A stretch of DNA of 64,000 nucleotides from the NCBI RefSeq assembly GCF_901709675.1, contig NC_051087.1:483001-547000 (forward strand), given 5' to 3'. Both the position numbers and the translations under genes were made by a program. A model generated the notes under the pieces. The model saw only the letters and a list, made by a program, of their open reading frames with translations. It had not been told where the DNA came from and did not search any database. The stretch's first letter is position 1. The number at the start of each line of letters is the position of its first letter. This DNA is from Syngnathus acus (Eukaryota > Chordata > Actinopteri > Syngnathiformes > Syngnathidae). Shown piece after piece: positions 1-9,494 of the stretch.

Positions 1-223
1 AATAATTAGGCCAAGTGTGCGGCTCCTCAGTCCAGAAGGATTTAAGAGTCTAATTATTGTTGGGGGTTTTTTCTCTTTGTGCAGCACATACAGTAGTTTC
101 GAGCTCAAGGTTTTCTTAGTCTTTTGCACACAAAATGCGAAGGTGCTAATTGGTGGGGGAAAACAGTTGCACACAATAATGAGCAAAGCCAGACCTGAGA
201 ATTAAAAGTGCACGCGTGACGAT

Positions 224-262
224 GCAGGCAGGCAGGCAGGCAGGCAGGCCGGCCGGCCGGCA
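224..262. repeat. GCAG/GGCC tetranucleotide microsatellite
   Basis: Tandem GCAG units pass into GGCC units. This is low-complexity sequence inside the presumed cacna1a intron. Confidence 0.9.
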
Positions 263-895
263 AAAGAACGGAGCCAATCGTTAAGAACGTCCGTAAGGCC
301 GAGCGGCGGACGTATCGACGCTCGGAGCCCATCGCGCCGTAAAAGTCGTTGCTGAAAGCCCGGCGGCCGAGCGTTAACTAATTAAAGTGTCACTTATCCA
401 TCTTCTCCTTCCTCCCCTCGTCTTCATTTCATCCTCCTCAGCGTCTTTGCCCGCCGGGAGGCGGTCGTGATTGACAGCCTTGCTGACCTCAAACCCCCAG
501 CCCAGCCCAGCCCAGCGAGTGACAGGGCCAATCCGCCGCCGTCTGGGCCAAGTGACACGTTAGCCTGAGTGGCGGAGCGCTGACGATGCAAACGGGCGGG
601 CAATCGCAGCCTCTCGTGGGATTCTTTGCGTAACGCCATCAACCGCTGACTTGTTCCAACGTGACTTTTGGTCAAAATAATAAAACACGACCGATATGAG
701 GACGTGCTTCTTTGAGGGGCGTGGCCTCGTGAGTCCCGTCGCACACTCAGGTCACCGCCATTGCGTACAGGAAGGATACGATTTTGTTGTTACCCATCAC
801 AAACTGAATGCGAAAAAACTTGTAATGATGTGACTGGAAAGGGATGCTCGGTGTCATAAAATAGCAGGCAACATTTGAACAAACGCACGTCCCAA

Positions 896-913
896 ACACA
901 CACACACACACAC
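896..913. repeat. (CA)n microsatellite
   Basis: Short uninterrupted CA run. Confidence 0.9.
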
Positions 914-1129
914 CAGCGTGTGCACCAGAGTGTAGTTTCCATAGCAACTGAGCCGATTAGTAACGGGAAACATCGTGACGGGATCATACGCGAGCGAGCA
1001 GGGTGCACCCGATGATGACACTTGGAGTGTGTGTGTGTTTGTATGCATTGCCCACTGGAGCGCAAACACACCAAATGTCTCCTTTGATATCTGCCAACAT
1101 GCGCACACTGCGCGCGCACTCGTGCACAC

Positions 1130-1155
1130 GCACACACACACACACACACACACAC
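1130..1155. repeat. (CA)n microsatellite
   Basis: CA run following GC-rich alternating purine-pyrimidine sequence. It produces Cys/Val-rich spurious reading frames on the other strand. Confidence 0.9.
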
Positions 1156-1879
1156 TCGTGTGGTTTAGCATAACCGTGTCGTTAGCATCTAGCTTAGCAT
1201 GTAATAACTTGTTTGCTATGGCGCGTGATCTTTGTTTCGTTCCAGAGTCGAGGTGGTCGTCGCAATACACCAGAGGGTCGTGCCAGCTCAAGCCAGGCAG
1301 CCATGTTGCATTCACGCAGCAGCAGACATCAAGAAGATGGCGCTATTTCTCAACGGCGGCGCCGCGCCGCGCCAGGTTACGGGCCGCAACATCATCTGGA
1401 ACTCCCTCAAGTCGCAAATCAACTTTCACATACAACTAATTACATTTTGTACTTTTCCCAGACGACAGAATGTTCCGACCGCTCCTGTCCTGACAATTAA
1501 ATCGTTCTCTTTTTTTTTTTCCCACCGGGGCCGGGCAGCCGGCTGGCGGGCCGCTTCCTTATATGGTCACGAGTAATTAGAGAGCGGACTCATTTCCTCC
1601 CTCTCAGCACAGTGCTGACATCAGCACTCAAGCTCCGCCGTTGGCTCTGGGCTGGCACGCGCCCGCAATTCACTGCCAGGTCCAAGCGAAATACTCCATG
1701 TTGAAAAAGTTGCATCATTGCGCACGCTGACATCATGCTCACGCGCTACATGCCATTTACTACAACATACGGCGGGGCGGGCGCCACACTGAAGCGCGCC
1801 GTTGCTAGGCGCGTTTCGGCTAACAACGAATGAGGGAGGCCGCTTCGAGAGACTTTGGACGGCCCTCGAGGTTATACAG

Positions 1880-2182
1880 CAGGGGTGTCAAAGTCATTTT
1901 TATGTCGCGGGCCGCATTGTCGTCATCGTTTCCCTCAGAGGGCCATTATGACTGGCAACGTCTTTGATATACAGTATAGGTTACTAGTTTTGGAATCCGA
2001 GACTAGGAAGAAAAACGGTTCAAATAGCTTCAAAAGATTCATGAAAATTGCTAGTAATATTGGTATCTTTTAAAGGTGAAGACAATTTGAAAGTTTAGTA
2101 CTGTAAAATGAGTCTTGGCAGGCCACCTAAAATGATGTGACGGGCCGTATCTGGCCCCCGGGGCTTGACTTTGACACCCGTG
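1880..2182. mobile_element. hAT-type MITE, about 300 bp
   Basis: The left end reads CAGGGGTGTCAAAGTCA and the right end is its near-perfect reverse complement, ending GACACCCGTG. The flanking 8-mers TTATACAG (1872-1879) and ATATACGG (2183-2190) agree at 6 of 8 bases, as expected of an aged hAT target-site duplication. Inner sequence with GGGCC-rich ends (CGGGCCGCATTG, GGGCCATTATGAC, TCTGGCCCCCGGGGC) matches a non-autonomous family I know to be common in fish. No transposase frame is present. Degraded relatives lie at 24686-24790 and 63288-63558. Confidence 0.8.
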
Positions 2183-2289
2183 ATATACGGCAACACCGGG
2201 CTACTAGCACACGGGGCAAGGAGACATTTTTGGGCCCAAACCAATGAAGCACGCATTTTGGGCCCAAAGCAAGCCATGCCTCTGCCGCT

Positions 2290-2312
2290 GAGAGAGAGAG
2301 AGAGAGAGAGAG
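2290..2312. repeat. (AG)n run with adjacent A-rich tandem duplication
   Basis: An AG run is followed to about 2395 by two similar copies of an A-rich unit containing GGAAAAACTTTTG. Confidence 0.8.
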
Positions 2313-2477
2313 GGAGAAAAAAAAAAAAGCGAGGAAAAACTTTTGAAGAGAAAACAAAAAAAAAAAAAGCAAGGAAAAACTTTTGGAAAGAAGCGGCCCA
2401 AACCTGACTCGGCAAGCGGCAACTTTGACCGGGAGCAAATTCCAGACGCGAGAGGGCGGGCCATTTTGAAAGGATAT

Positions 2478-2776
2478 GGCCACTCGGTGATCTTCTTGGC
2501 GTACTTCCTCACCAGGTTGTCCTCGCTGAAGAGGAAGAGCGAGCGGTTGACGGTCAGGCAGCTCTGCCGCACGGGGATGGGGTTGTACAGTGCCATGGTC
2601 CGGGCCCTCTGGGCCATGGACTGCTTGTACATGCGTTGCGCCCCGGGGGGCCCCCCTTGGCGGCTGCCCCCTCGCCCGCCGCCGGCTCCTCCCGGCCCGC
2701 CGCCGCCGCCGCCTCCTGCCTGTCCCCCCTGGCCTCCGCCGTACCTGTTGGGGAGCTCGTCCCCGTAGCGCGCCAT
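2478..2776 (-). CDS. cacna1a: Voltage-gated P/Q-type calcium channel alpha-1A (Cav2.1), exon 1
   Basis: This exon encodes the cytoplasmic N-terminus of the pore-forming subunit of presynaptic P/Q calcium channels. The start is ATG at 2776. The protein opens [15 protein letters not shown], passes through a Gly-rich stretch, then reads [30 protein letters not shown] and KYAKKITEW, nearly identical to vertebrate Cav2.1 exon 1. The MARYGDE start and SMAQRAR favour Cav2.1 over Cav2.2 (which has SIAQRAR). The exon gives 99 codons plus two bases and stops before ATATCCTTT, a U12-type donor. All transmembrane exons lie beyond the left edge. An acceptor-like CTGTCTGCAG lies just upstream of the ATG, so a 5' UTR intron is possible. 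Fish often carry two cacna1a copies and I cannot say which this is. Confidence 0.93.
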
Positions 2777-5700
2777 TCTGCAGACAGCCAAGGCCGGAGG
2801 TTAGAAGGAAGCTCGGAGGAGAACTAGCGGCCTCCTCCTCTCGCTCCAGACGCGGTGGCGGGGGGACACCTCCATGCGGGTGGGCGGGGAGGCGCTTTAT
2901 CAACGGCGCTTAATGACCAGAGCTACTTCCAAAAAAAAAAAAAAAAAAATACAACGCAAATCAACTCCATTTGCTGGCTGCATAGATGATCATCTCCACT
3001 CGTGCGGGAGACTGCGTCGCTGTCCTTCCCCCACCTCCTCCCCTTCTCTCAGCAGCCTACCGCATCCCGACAGCATCCGCAGTTGGTTTCCCCCCCGTCG
3101 GTCGGCGTACCCCTATCTGCCACCACCCCCTCGTTTATTTCATTCTCTCACTTCTCTGTGCAAGAAGAGGGGGAAAACAAATGGAGAAAAAGAAAAAAAA
3201 AAATCGGCAAAAGCTGAGGAGCGTTTTAATAATTGATCGACGGCGTGCCTGGCAAATATCCGCAATGTTGCCGCGCCAGTCGGCTTACGCCGGCTGGCGG
3301 GCTTCCCCGAAAGCCTGCTGACATTTGTTGATGTTTGATGATGGACGGTGCGGCACCCCCCCCCACCCCCCTCCACATCTTTTTCCTCCTCCTCCTCCCC
3401 AGCACCGAGGCGTCGGTCGTCGCTTTTTGGGCGTGATTGCTGGGGCGCTCAAATGTCCTCACCTCTTGGTCTTTCTGCTCCTCCTCCTCGTGCAAGTAGA
3501 AACTCCTTGGCCAGGATCATTTATAATCCATAACGCAGGGAGGAAGCGGAATCCTGGCCAGAGACCGAGCGGAGGAGGACATGGTCCTCAACGAGGGGAA
3601 AAAGGAGCGTCGAGGCGCTCGTCTTCATCCTCCTCTGCCGCCAAAAGGTGCACGGAGGAGGCAGCCCCCAGCCCAGCCCAGCGCCATCACTCCTCGGACC
3701 ACAAGCTGGCTGGCTGGCTGGCTGGCTGGCTGGTTCCTTCTTTTTTTTCCTCCCCTCAAGCCCCCTTTCAATCTGTTTCTTCTTCTTCTGCACTCGCGGG
3801 GGCTGTCGTGTTGGCGGTGCGCGCGCGCGCGCTCGCTCAGCATCTGAGCTGACGAAAGCAGGGCGAGCGCCGCGCAGAGCGGCGGACAGACCTGGCAACG
3901 CGCGCGGCGGGGGGGGAGGGGGGTGCCTCCCCCAGCGCACCCCCAACGCCTCCGCCTCTCGCCCGCTGGCCTTTCCTGCAAGCACCCCAAAATAAATGCA
4001 TTCGGCTTTTGCGGGTGAAAAAATGGCATTCTTAGAAGCCAGGGGTGTGGCCCAATGAACGTTGGCTATAAGAAAGGATTTAAAGGATAATCTTGCTTTG
4101 TGTGCGTGCGTGCGTGACGAAAATGCTTTCCATTCAGTTTTTGGGTGGCCGACGCTAATTGCAGAATAAATGACATTTGGTTTTTGAACAGGGGTGTGTA
4201 GACTTTTTATATCTACTGTGGTTAACGTCAGACATTTCAAGTTCTTGTTTTTTTGGGGGGGGTTTTCTAACTGTGGGAAATCAACAGTCATCAGTGGCGA
4301 GTGACTTGTTTGAAATTGATTTGCTCCATCAAGCGGCGCAGACAGGAAGTGACGCCGTCCGCCGGGATGGGGAAGGAGAGTGACAAAGTGGCACATTCAT
4401 GTAAATCTCAAAAGGTCACACGTATGACCTTAAAAGGCGGTTAGGCCATGATGTCACAAATGTGTGACGAAAAAAGGGGCCGTGTCCAGTTGACATCAGA
4501 CAGAAGGTTGTTTTTAATAAGAGGGCCACATTTTGGAAAAGTCTCATTTGAATGTTGCAAGCTCCCACGCAGACATTTTATTTATCAGTATAGAAATGCA
4601 CTTTTAACAATTTTAACGTTAAAGACATCACCTCTAGTTGCCATTTTAACTGCTAAAAAGTCAACGCTGTATCATATTACAGTACGGAAGATATTTGGAC
4701 TCAAAAACAAAAGCTTAAATCGAAATACATTTTTAAAAGCAAACACAAAAACTTTCCGTTTTTTTTCCTCCCCGCACCCCACCCCATTGCAGTTCCTTGG
4801 TGAGCGAGTTTGCCGCTGAAAAGCAAGTTTGGGCGAGTTTTGTTGGTCTTTCAGAGACCGTGCAGTTATTTTCAGGAATTGTTTTTTGCTTTTCTTTTTC
4901 ATTCACTCAGCCAAGCCTTCTGCTAGTCTGGCTGCACATCTGACTGCTGTTTGAAGCATCCCAAAGAGGCGCTGCCGCCCGCCCGCCCGCCAGCCAGCCA
5001 GCCGGCAATCTGCTGGCGCTCCACACCAAAACGCAGCTCTCGCTCAGACCTTTTGCTTTATCCCTCCATCAGAAAACAAAATTAAATAAAAAAGGCGGCC
5101 AACGGTGATTTCAGCACAATTTTAGAGTGTGCTGACAGCGTTCCAAGGCCCCCCGGAGCTGCCCGAGGTGCTGAAAACTTTCACACGAGCAGGCGCCATC
5201 TGGCAAACAAGCGTCAGCCGGGCAGGTGACACAAAGTCAAGTCAAACTTCCGTTCCCAGCTCGTTTGCAAGGAGAAAACCTGACTTTTTGACCTGACATT
5301 AGCTCATTTCCATCATTCGATTTTTTTTTTTCTCCATGGCGAATTGATGACCAATCGGATCAGATGGAAGACAGGAACCTTCCGGGAACGTATAACGAGA
5401 GAGAGAATTTGCTGCCTTAAAAAAAGGAGCCGTTTCCTGACAAGCGTCTGTTTTCCGCGCGTGGAGCTTGCGTGCGCGCCAGGCCACTGCGTCACGCGAT
5501 TCCCGTCAAACGCCCGCAGGCGTGATGAAAGCAAGCCCCTTGGCATGCATGGCCACTGCCGGAAGCGCACAGCCTTGTCGGGAAAACTCAGGCAGAGGAG
5601 GAAAGCAAGCGAGCGTGGGGAGGTGCGCCTGTGTGCGCGTTCACGCAGGCAACCCCCGCAGGAAGTTGTGGTAGCTCCCTGCTGGAGACCGCCCCCGCAT

Positions 5701-7161
5701 GCTTCCTCCCTCCCTCCCTCCCCACCCATCTCGCCCGGCAGGCGAGGAGCACGCGCGCGCGCGCATACACACGCACGAAGGCCTCATTTTTGGGGTCGAA
5801 GTGTAACCTCATAATTCAAAGGCAAAAAATATTTCAAAGGAAATTCCGAATCGAAATTGAAATAGGGAACTGGAAGTCGTTCGTTAAAAGCGTCAATTTG
5901 ATGTCCAAGTTTGTCTATGCTTAATTCCTCTCTGCATTCATTTATTAAAAATGTCATTTCGTGTTTTTCCTGTTGTTTGTAGACATAGAAATGTTAATAA
6001 ATGTAAAAAAAAGCTAAACTTTTTTTAAGTAATTGATGAAAAAGAGTGATATATTTTTAAGGAATGAACTCTTGAATGGGAATGCAAAGAAGCAAAGTAC
6101 CCAAAAACTTGACAACGCGCACAGACACGCGCACGCGCACACAGATCACCTTCCAAACTAAACTCGGCGGTTGATGTTCGGAAAGTCGAGCGTTTCCGAC
6201 AATTTACGAGGACCGCTGACGTCGGCGGAGGAATTAACTAATTGCTGGCGTTGTCATTGGATTCCGGCAAAGGCGCTGTCGCTGCACCGAGACTATTAGC
6301 TGATTGTGAGACGGAGCCGCGAGAGCGCAACGCCATCGGCGCAACGCCATCGACGCGACGCCAACGACGCGACGCATCAGCAACAACCAGGCGCAAGATT
6401 GAAGAGCGAATAAAATGAATGTGCTGTCAAGACAAGCGGCCAAATGTCTCATTTCATTTCCTTTGATCGTCTAATCTCATTTAATCTTCTTAAAATGCAC
6501 TAAAGACATTTAGTCGGAAATCCTCTTTGCGCCATCGCTGCGTGGTGAGCGACCCTGGTCTTTTCTGCGAGTCTCGCGACATCTAGCGGTCGGAAGGAAA
6601 CCTGCATCGCCACATAGGTCTGTGTGTGGCTCGAGAGTACAAATTCTTTTCAGAATGACATTTTGTTCTTGGTTTATTCCTCCGCTAAATTTAATGAATG
6701 AATTCACATTTGAATACATTTCTTATCAAACGCTCATTTTACTCATGACACAAAGCAGATTTCCATCCATTTCCATGATTGGCATTTGTTTACAAAAAGT
6801 ACTGATTCAAGTTGGTCGATTTCATTTAGAAATGTATTTAAATGAAAATATACATATATGATAACTTGTTGAAATGTCACTTCAGAATTTTCGCACCATT
6901 TCAAGAATATAAGTGATGAAATCTTGCACTAACGGAAACTAGTGAGTGGATGTCACGCATCACTTTCATCACATCATCGACAAGACCCAAATCGATCGTG
7001 AATTTATCAACCGATTCGTTTTAGAACGAAAGAACTAAACCAAGTCATAAAAGTTTCGAAATACACACGCACACACACGCTACTACAATGCGCAAGCACG
7101 CACGCGCACACACAGACACACACACACACACACGTGTTGAAAATGAAAGGGTGTTACTCAC
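2777..7161. other. cacna1a upstream region
   Basis: No coding exon is supportable here. It holds the presumed 5' UTR and promoter of cacna1a, which I cannot delimit, with CT-rich/GA-rich tracts at 3020-3700, GGCT repeats at 3706-3733, alternating GC/CA sequence near 5750-5775, 6115-6145 and 7065-7135, and a 14-bp tandem repeat at 6325-6378. The sequence at 5800-7000 is AT-richer and featureless to me. Confidence 0.5.
6325..6378. repeat. 14-bp tandem repeat, about 3.8 copies
   Basis: Two copies of GCGCAACGCCATCG are followed by ACGCGACGCCAACG and a partial fourth unit. Confidence 0.8.
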
Positions 7162-7407
7162 TCCCAGCGCTTCCTCCTAGCCTTGGGTGTATTGAGCCGC
7201 TTGTGCTCCTGGTGGGCCAAGATGACGTCACGCTGGGCCACCAGCGCCCCCCTCCTGCGCACCGGCAGGACGGAGGGCGGCGCGGGGCCCACGGCGTGGA
7301 AATAGGTGGGGTTGGGCCCCACGCTGCTGCCGCTGATGGGCGGCGGCGGGCCCGCCGAGCGGGGCCGCCCCGTCGTGACGTCTTTTTGGCTGCGGGGCCA
7401 CATGGAG
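7162..7407 (-). CDS. Candidate internal coding exon, unknown gene
   Basis: This is a 246-bp stretch between an acceptor (GCTTGCTGTGCAG, AG at 7409-7408) and a strong donor (GA, then GTGAGT at 7161-7156). With one leading base it stays open throughout and encodes a Pro-rich segment ending in a basic region that includes VRRRGALVAQRDVILAHQEH and KARRKRW. The length is a multiple of three. I do not recognise the protein. It is not nacc1 (which ends at 14938) and its frame does not join cacna1a exon 1. A GTAAGA donor-like site near 8680 on the same strand, after CACCTGACAGACAG, has a compatible phase and might mark the preceding exon, but no start codon lies in that frame. The opposite strand is also open, as expected in GC-rich DNA. 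Confidence 0.4.
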
Positions 7408-7859
7408 CTGCACAGCAAGCCAAGAAACACCATGAGACAGTCCTTTGCCACCCCCAAAATTGTGCTGATTTAAGCTGGCCGTCCGTCGTATGCGCTTGAA
7501 AAAAATCCTTGATTTTGTAGAGAAAATGAAGAAAAAAAATCCGCCACTGAAACAAACAAGCTGCTGTCAGTCTGTCTGTCTCATCGATTGCCAGTCATGA
7601 GAAACGCAATCGTGTTTTTTTTCCCCCCCTGCTCTGTGTGCGTGCGTGCGCAACATGCACTGGCTGCTGCTGCCAAATCAGAACAAATGCTCACCAGTCA
7701 AAGTCTCCACAAGGGACATTGATGAGACATTGTGCACGCTCAGGACTGTGCCTCAGGGTGGCCGCGGCCGTGGCCGTGTGTCAGAGTACTGCCCGTGCAG
7801 AGCAAAGGCAGCAGTCAGCCAGAGAGCCTACAACAGTCCATACAAAAATGGCCGCTAAT

Positions 7860-8180
7860 GCTAACGGTTTCAAGCCAGGGTTAGGCTTTCCATAACTGGT
7901 TAAGGTATCAAATGATGTCTCTAAAAATCAATATGGCTTTGAGAATGATTGGCAAGGGCTTCAAACGAGCGTTTCAAGAATTGCTTCAAACAAGCCTTTC
8001 AAAGCGGGCTGAAGGTTTCAAAAGAACGTTGCTTGCCATTTCAAGTGGTGAGTGTGAAACTAGAGGGTCTTCAAGTAGGCTTTCCGGACATGGTTTTGGT
8101 TTCATGACAGGGTCCCAATTCAACAATTGCTTCAGGTTTCAAACAAGCGCAGAGCTCACAAAGTCAGCTTTCCAACAAAG
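7860..8180. repeat. Degenerate TTTCAA-rich interspersed repeat
   Basis: Motifs such as GGTTTCAAG, GGCTTCAAACGAGC, GCTTCAAACAAGCC, CTTTCAAAGCGGGCT, GGTTTCAAAAGAACG and GGTTTCAAACAAGCG recur every 15-40 bp. Similar wording recurs at about 36860-36985 and 48680-49015. Confidence 0.5.
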
Positions 8181-9228
8181 CTGGTGCTCGCAAGCCAAGT
8201 TCCCCATGAAGCTGGACACAATCAAGTACGCTACCACGTCCGCTTGCGTCTGGACTTTGTCCTTTTGCGACAGGGTCTGGTCTGGTCTGGTCTCTGTCTC
8301 TGCTCACCAAAGACACGCCTGCCTGCCTGCCGAATTTCAGGCGTCAAGGGCCAAATACACTGCAGAGGGCAGAAAATCAAAGTCCAAAATGGGCTCGTCA
8401 AACTAAAATGGCGCCTGCCTGCCTTCCCGCTGAGAGACTCGAGTGTTTTGCGGGTTCTTTCATGATTGACGTGACGAGCAAATGTCACGATGCCGAATGA
8501 AAAATGCCCTCGATGGGCTCGAGCTCGACGCATGGCTTCTACTCGCGTTTGACGTGCTTGGCAAATTTCATGGTGCCAAGTCAAAGTGGCTTCGGGGGCT
8601 GATTAAACAAACAAACAAACAACCAACCAACCAACATGGGACGGGCACTTTCTAATCAGACAAATGGCTGCTTCTTACCTGTCTGTCAGGTGCTCTGCTT
8701 CTTCTTCTTCTCGGCATCGTGGAGGTTGACGCGTGGAGAGGATGAGCCGCGGCCGCCGCACAGGCGACGAAGAGCAAGTCCATGTTGCTCACGTGGGGAA
8801 GGAAGGAGGCTCGTGCCGTGCACCCCTCAGCTGGGCTTTGAATGAAGCTGTTATGACGTCATTTGGAAATTCTATTTTTGTTCAATCGTTACTGTGTGTA
8901 CAGCGTACGATTCATTTTGATAAACGACGAGTTCCTTTTGGTTTTAAAATGTGTTTTAGATTTGAGTTTAGTCATTTACATTGGCTCCAAATATAAATCT
9001 GTATTTCTTGCACAATAGTCGCCAATCTTGGCACATCTGCCAAATTCCGGCGTTCAAAGTATCGGCTCGGTGGAGGTCTGCATGCCATCATTCCGAGGGA
9101 GCACTTGCGTGTGCGCTCCGCATCTTGGGTGCCGTCTAGCAACTGCACGCACGCTCGCTCGCTCGCTCCTCACGCGTGTGACTCAGCGCACGCATCCTTG
9201 TGTCTGTCGCCCGCATGCACGCACAAGG

Positions 9229-9270
9229 TTGAAGGAATGGGGTCAGAATCGTTTGACCTCATTCCTTCAA
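9229..9270. promoter_or_regulatory. 17-bp inverted repeat with nuclear-receptor half-sites
   Basis: The left arm TTGAAGGAATGGGGTCA and right arm TGACCTCATTCCTTCAA match at 16 of 17 positions around an 8-nt loop. The loop-proximal ends read GGGTCA and TGACCT, nuclear-receptor-like half-sites, and the right arm runs into TCAAGGTCA (9266-9274), the ERR/SF1-type consensus. A regulatory role is inference. Confidence 0.35.
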
Positions 9271-9461
9271 GGTCAACCCAATTTAATGGTCAAGCGTGCG
9301 CGTGTAGTTTAGCTAGACTTCGGAGCGCTAACAGACTTAAAACGCCATTGTAAAACTATCATCCGGTCCTGGTCTTCAAATGCCAAACGGTGACCCGGGC
9401 ATGAAACCCGAACCATTCATTGGTGACGCCAAAGCGACTCCGGCACCGCGAAACCTCTTGG

Positions 9462-9494
9462 AACCCTAACACTAAACTGATAACCCTAACCCTT
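9462..9494. repeat. Telomere-like CCCTAA patch
   Basis: Three CCCTAAC units occur in a short degenerate context (AACCCTAACACTAAACTGATAACCCTAACCC, given here by position). It is too short to be a telomere. Confidence 0.5.

Larger units (their letters stand above)
1..2477 (-). other. cacna1a: cacna1a intron 1 (partial, runs off the left edge)
   Basis: This stretch lies downstream of cacna1a exon 1 on the minus strand. It starts with ATATCCTTT (2477-2469), the U12-type AT-AC donor sequence, and runs past the window edge. I looked for the next Cav2 exon (start of the first membrane segment) and did not find it. It contains simple repeats, a MITE at 1880-2182 and A-rich/GA-rich sequence near 2290-2400. 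Confidence 0.75.

Noticed and set aside
2127-2903. A 258-residue minus-strand frame over cacna1a exon 1
   Set aside because: It is a shifted frame of the GC-rich calcium-channel exon and continues through poly-A/GA repeats.
8670-8790. Possible exon with a good GTAAGA donor upstream of the 7.3-kb orphan exon
   Set aside because: The donor is good, but the frame with an ATG joins the next exon out of phase, and the in-phase frame has no start; kept only as a note.
9462-9494. Telomere or chromosome-end signature
   Set aside because: Only three imperfect units, surrounded by ordinary sequence; a short interstitial patch.
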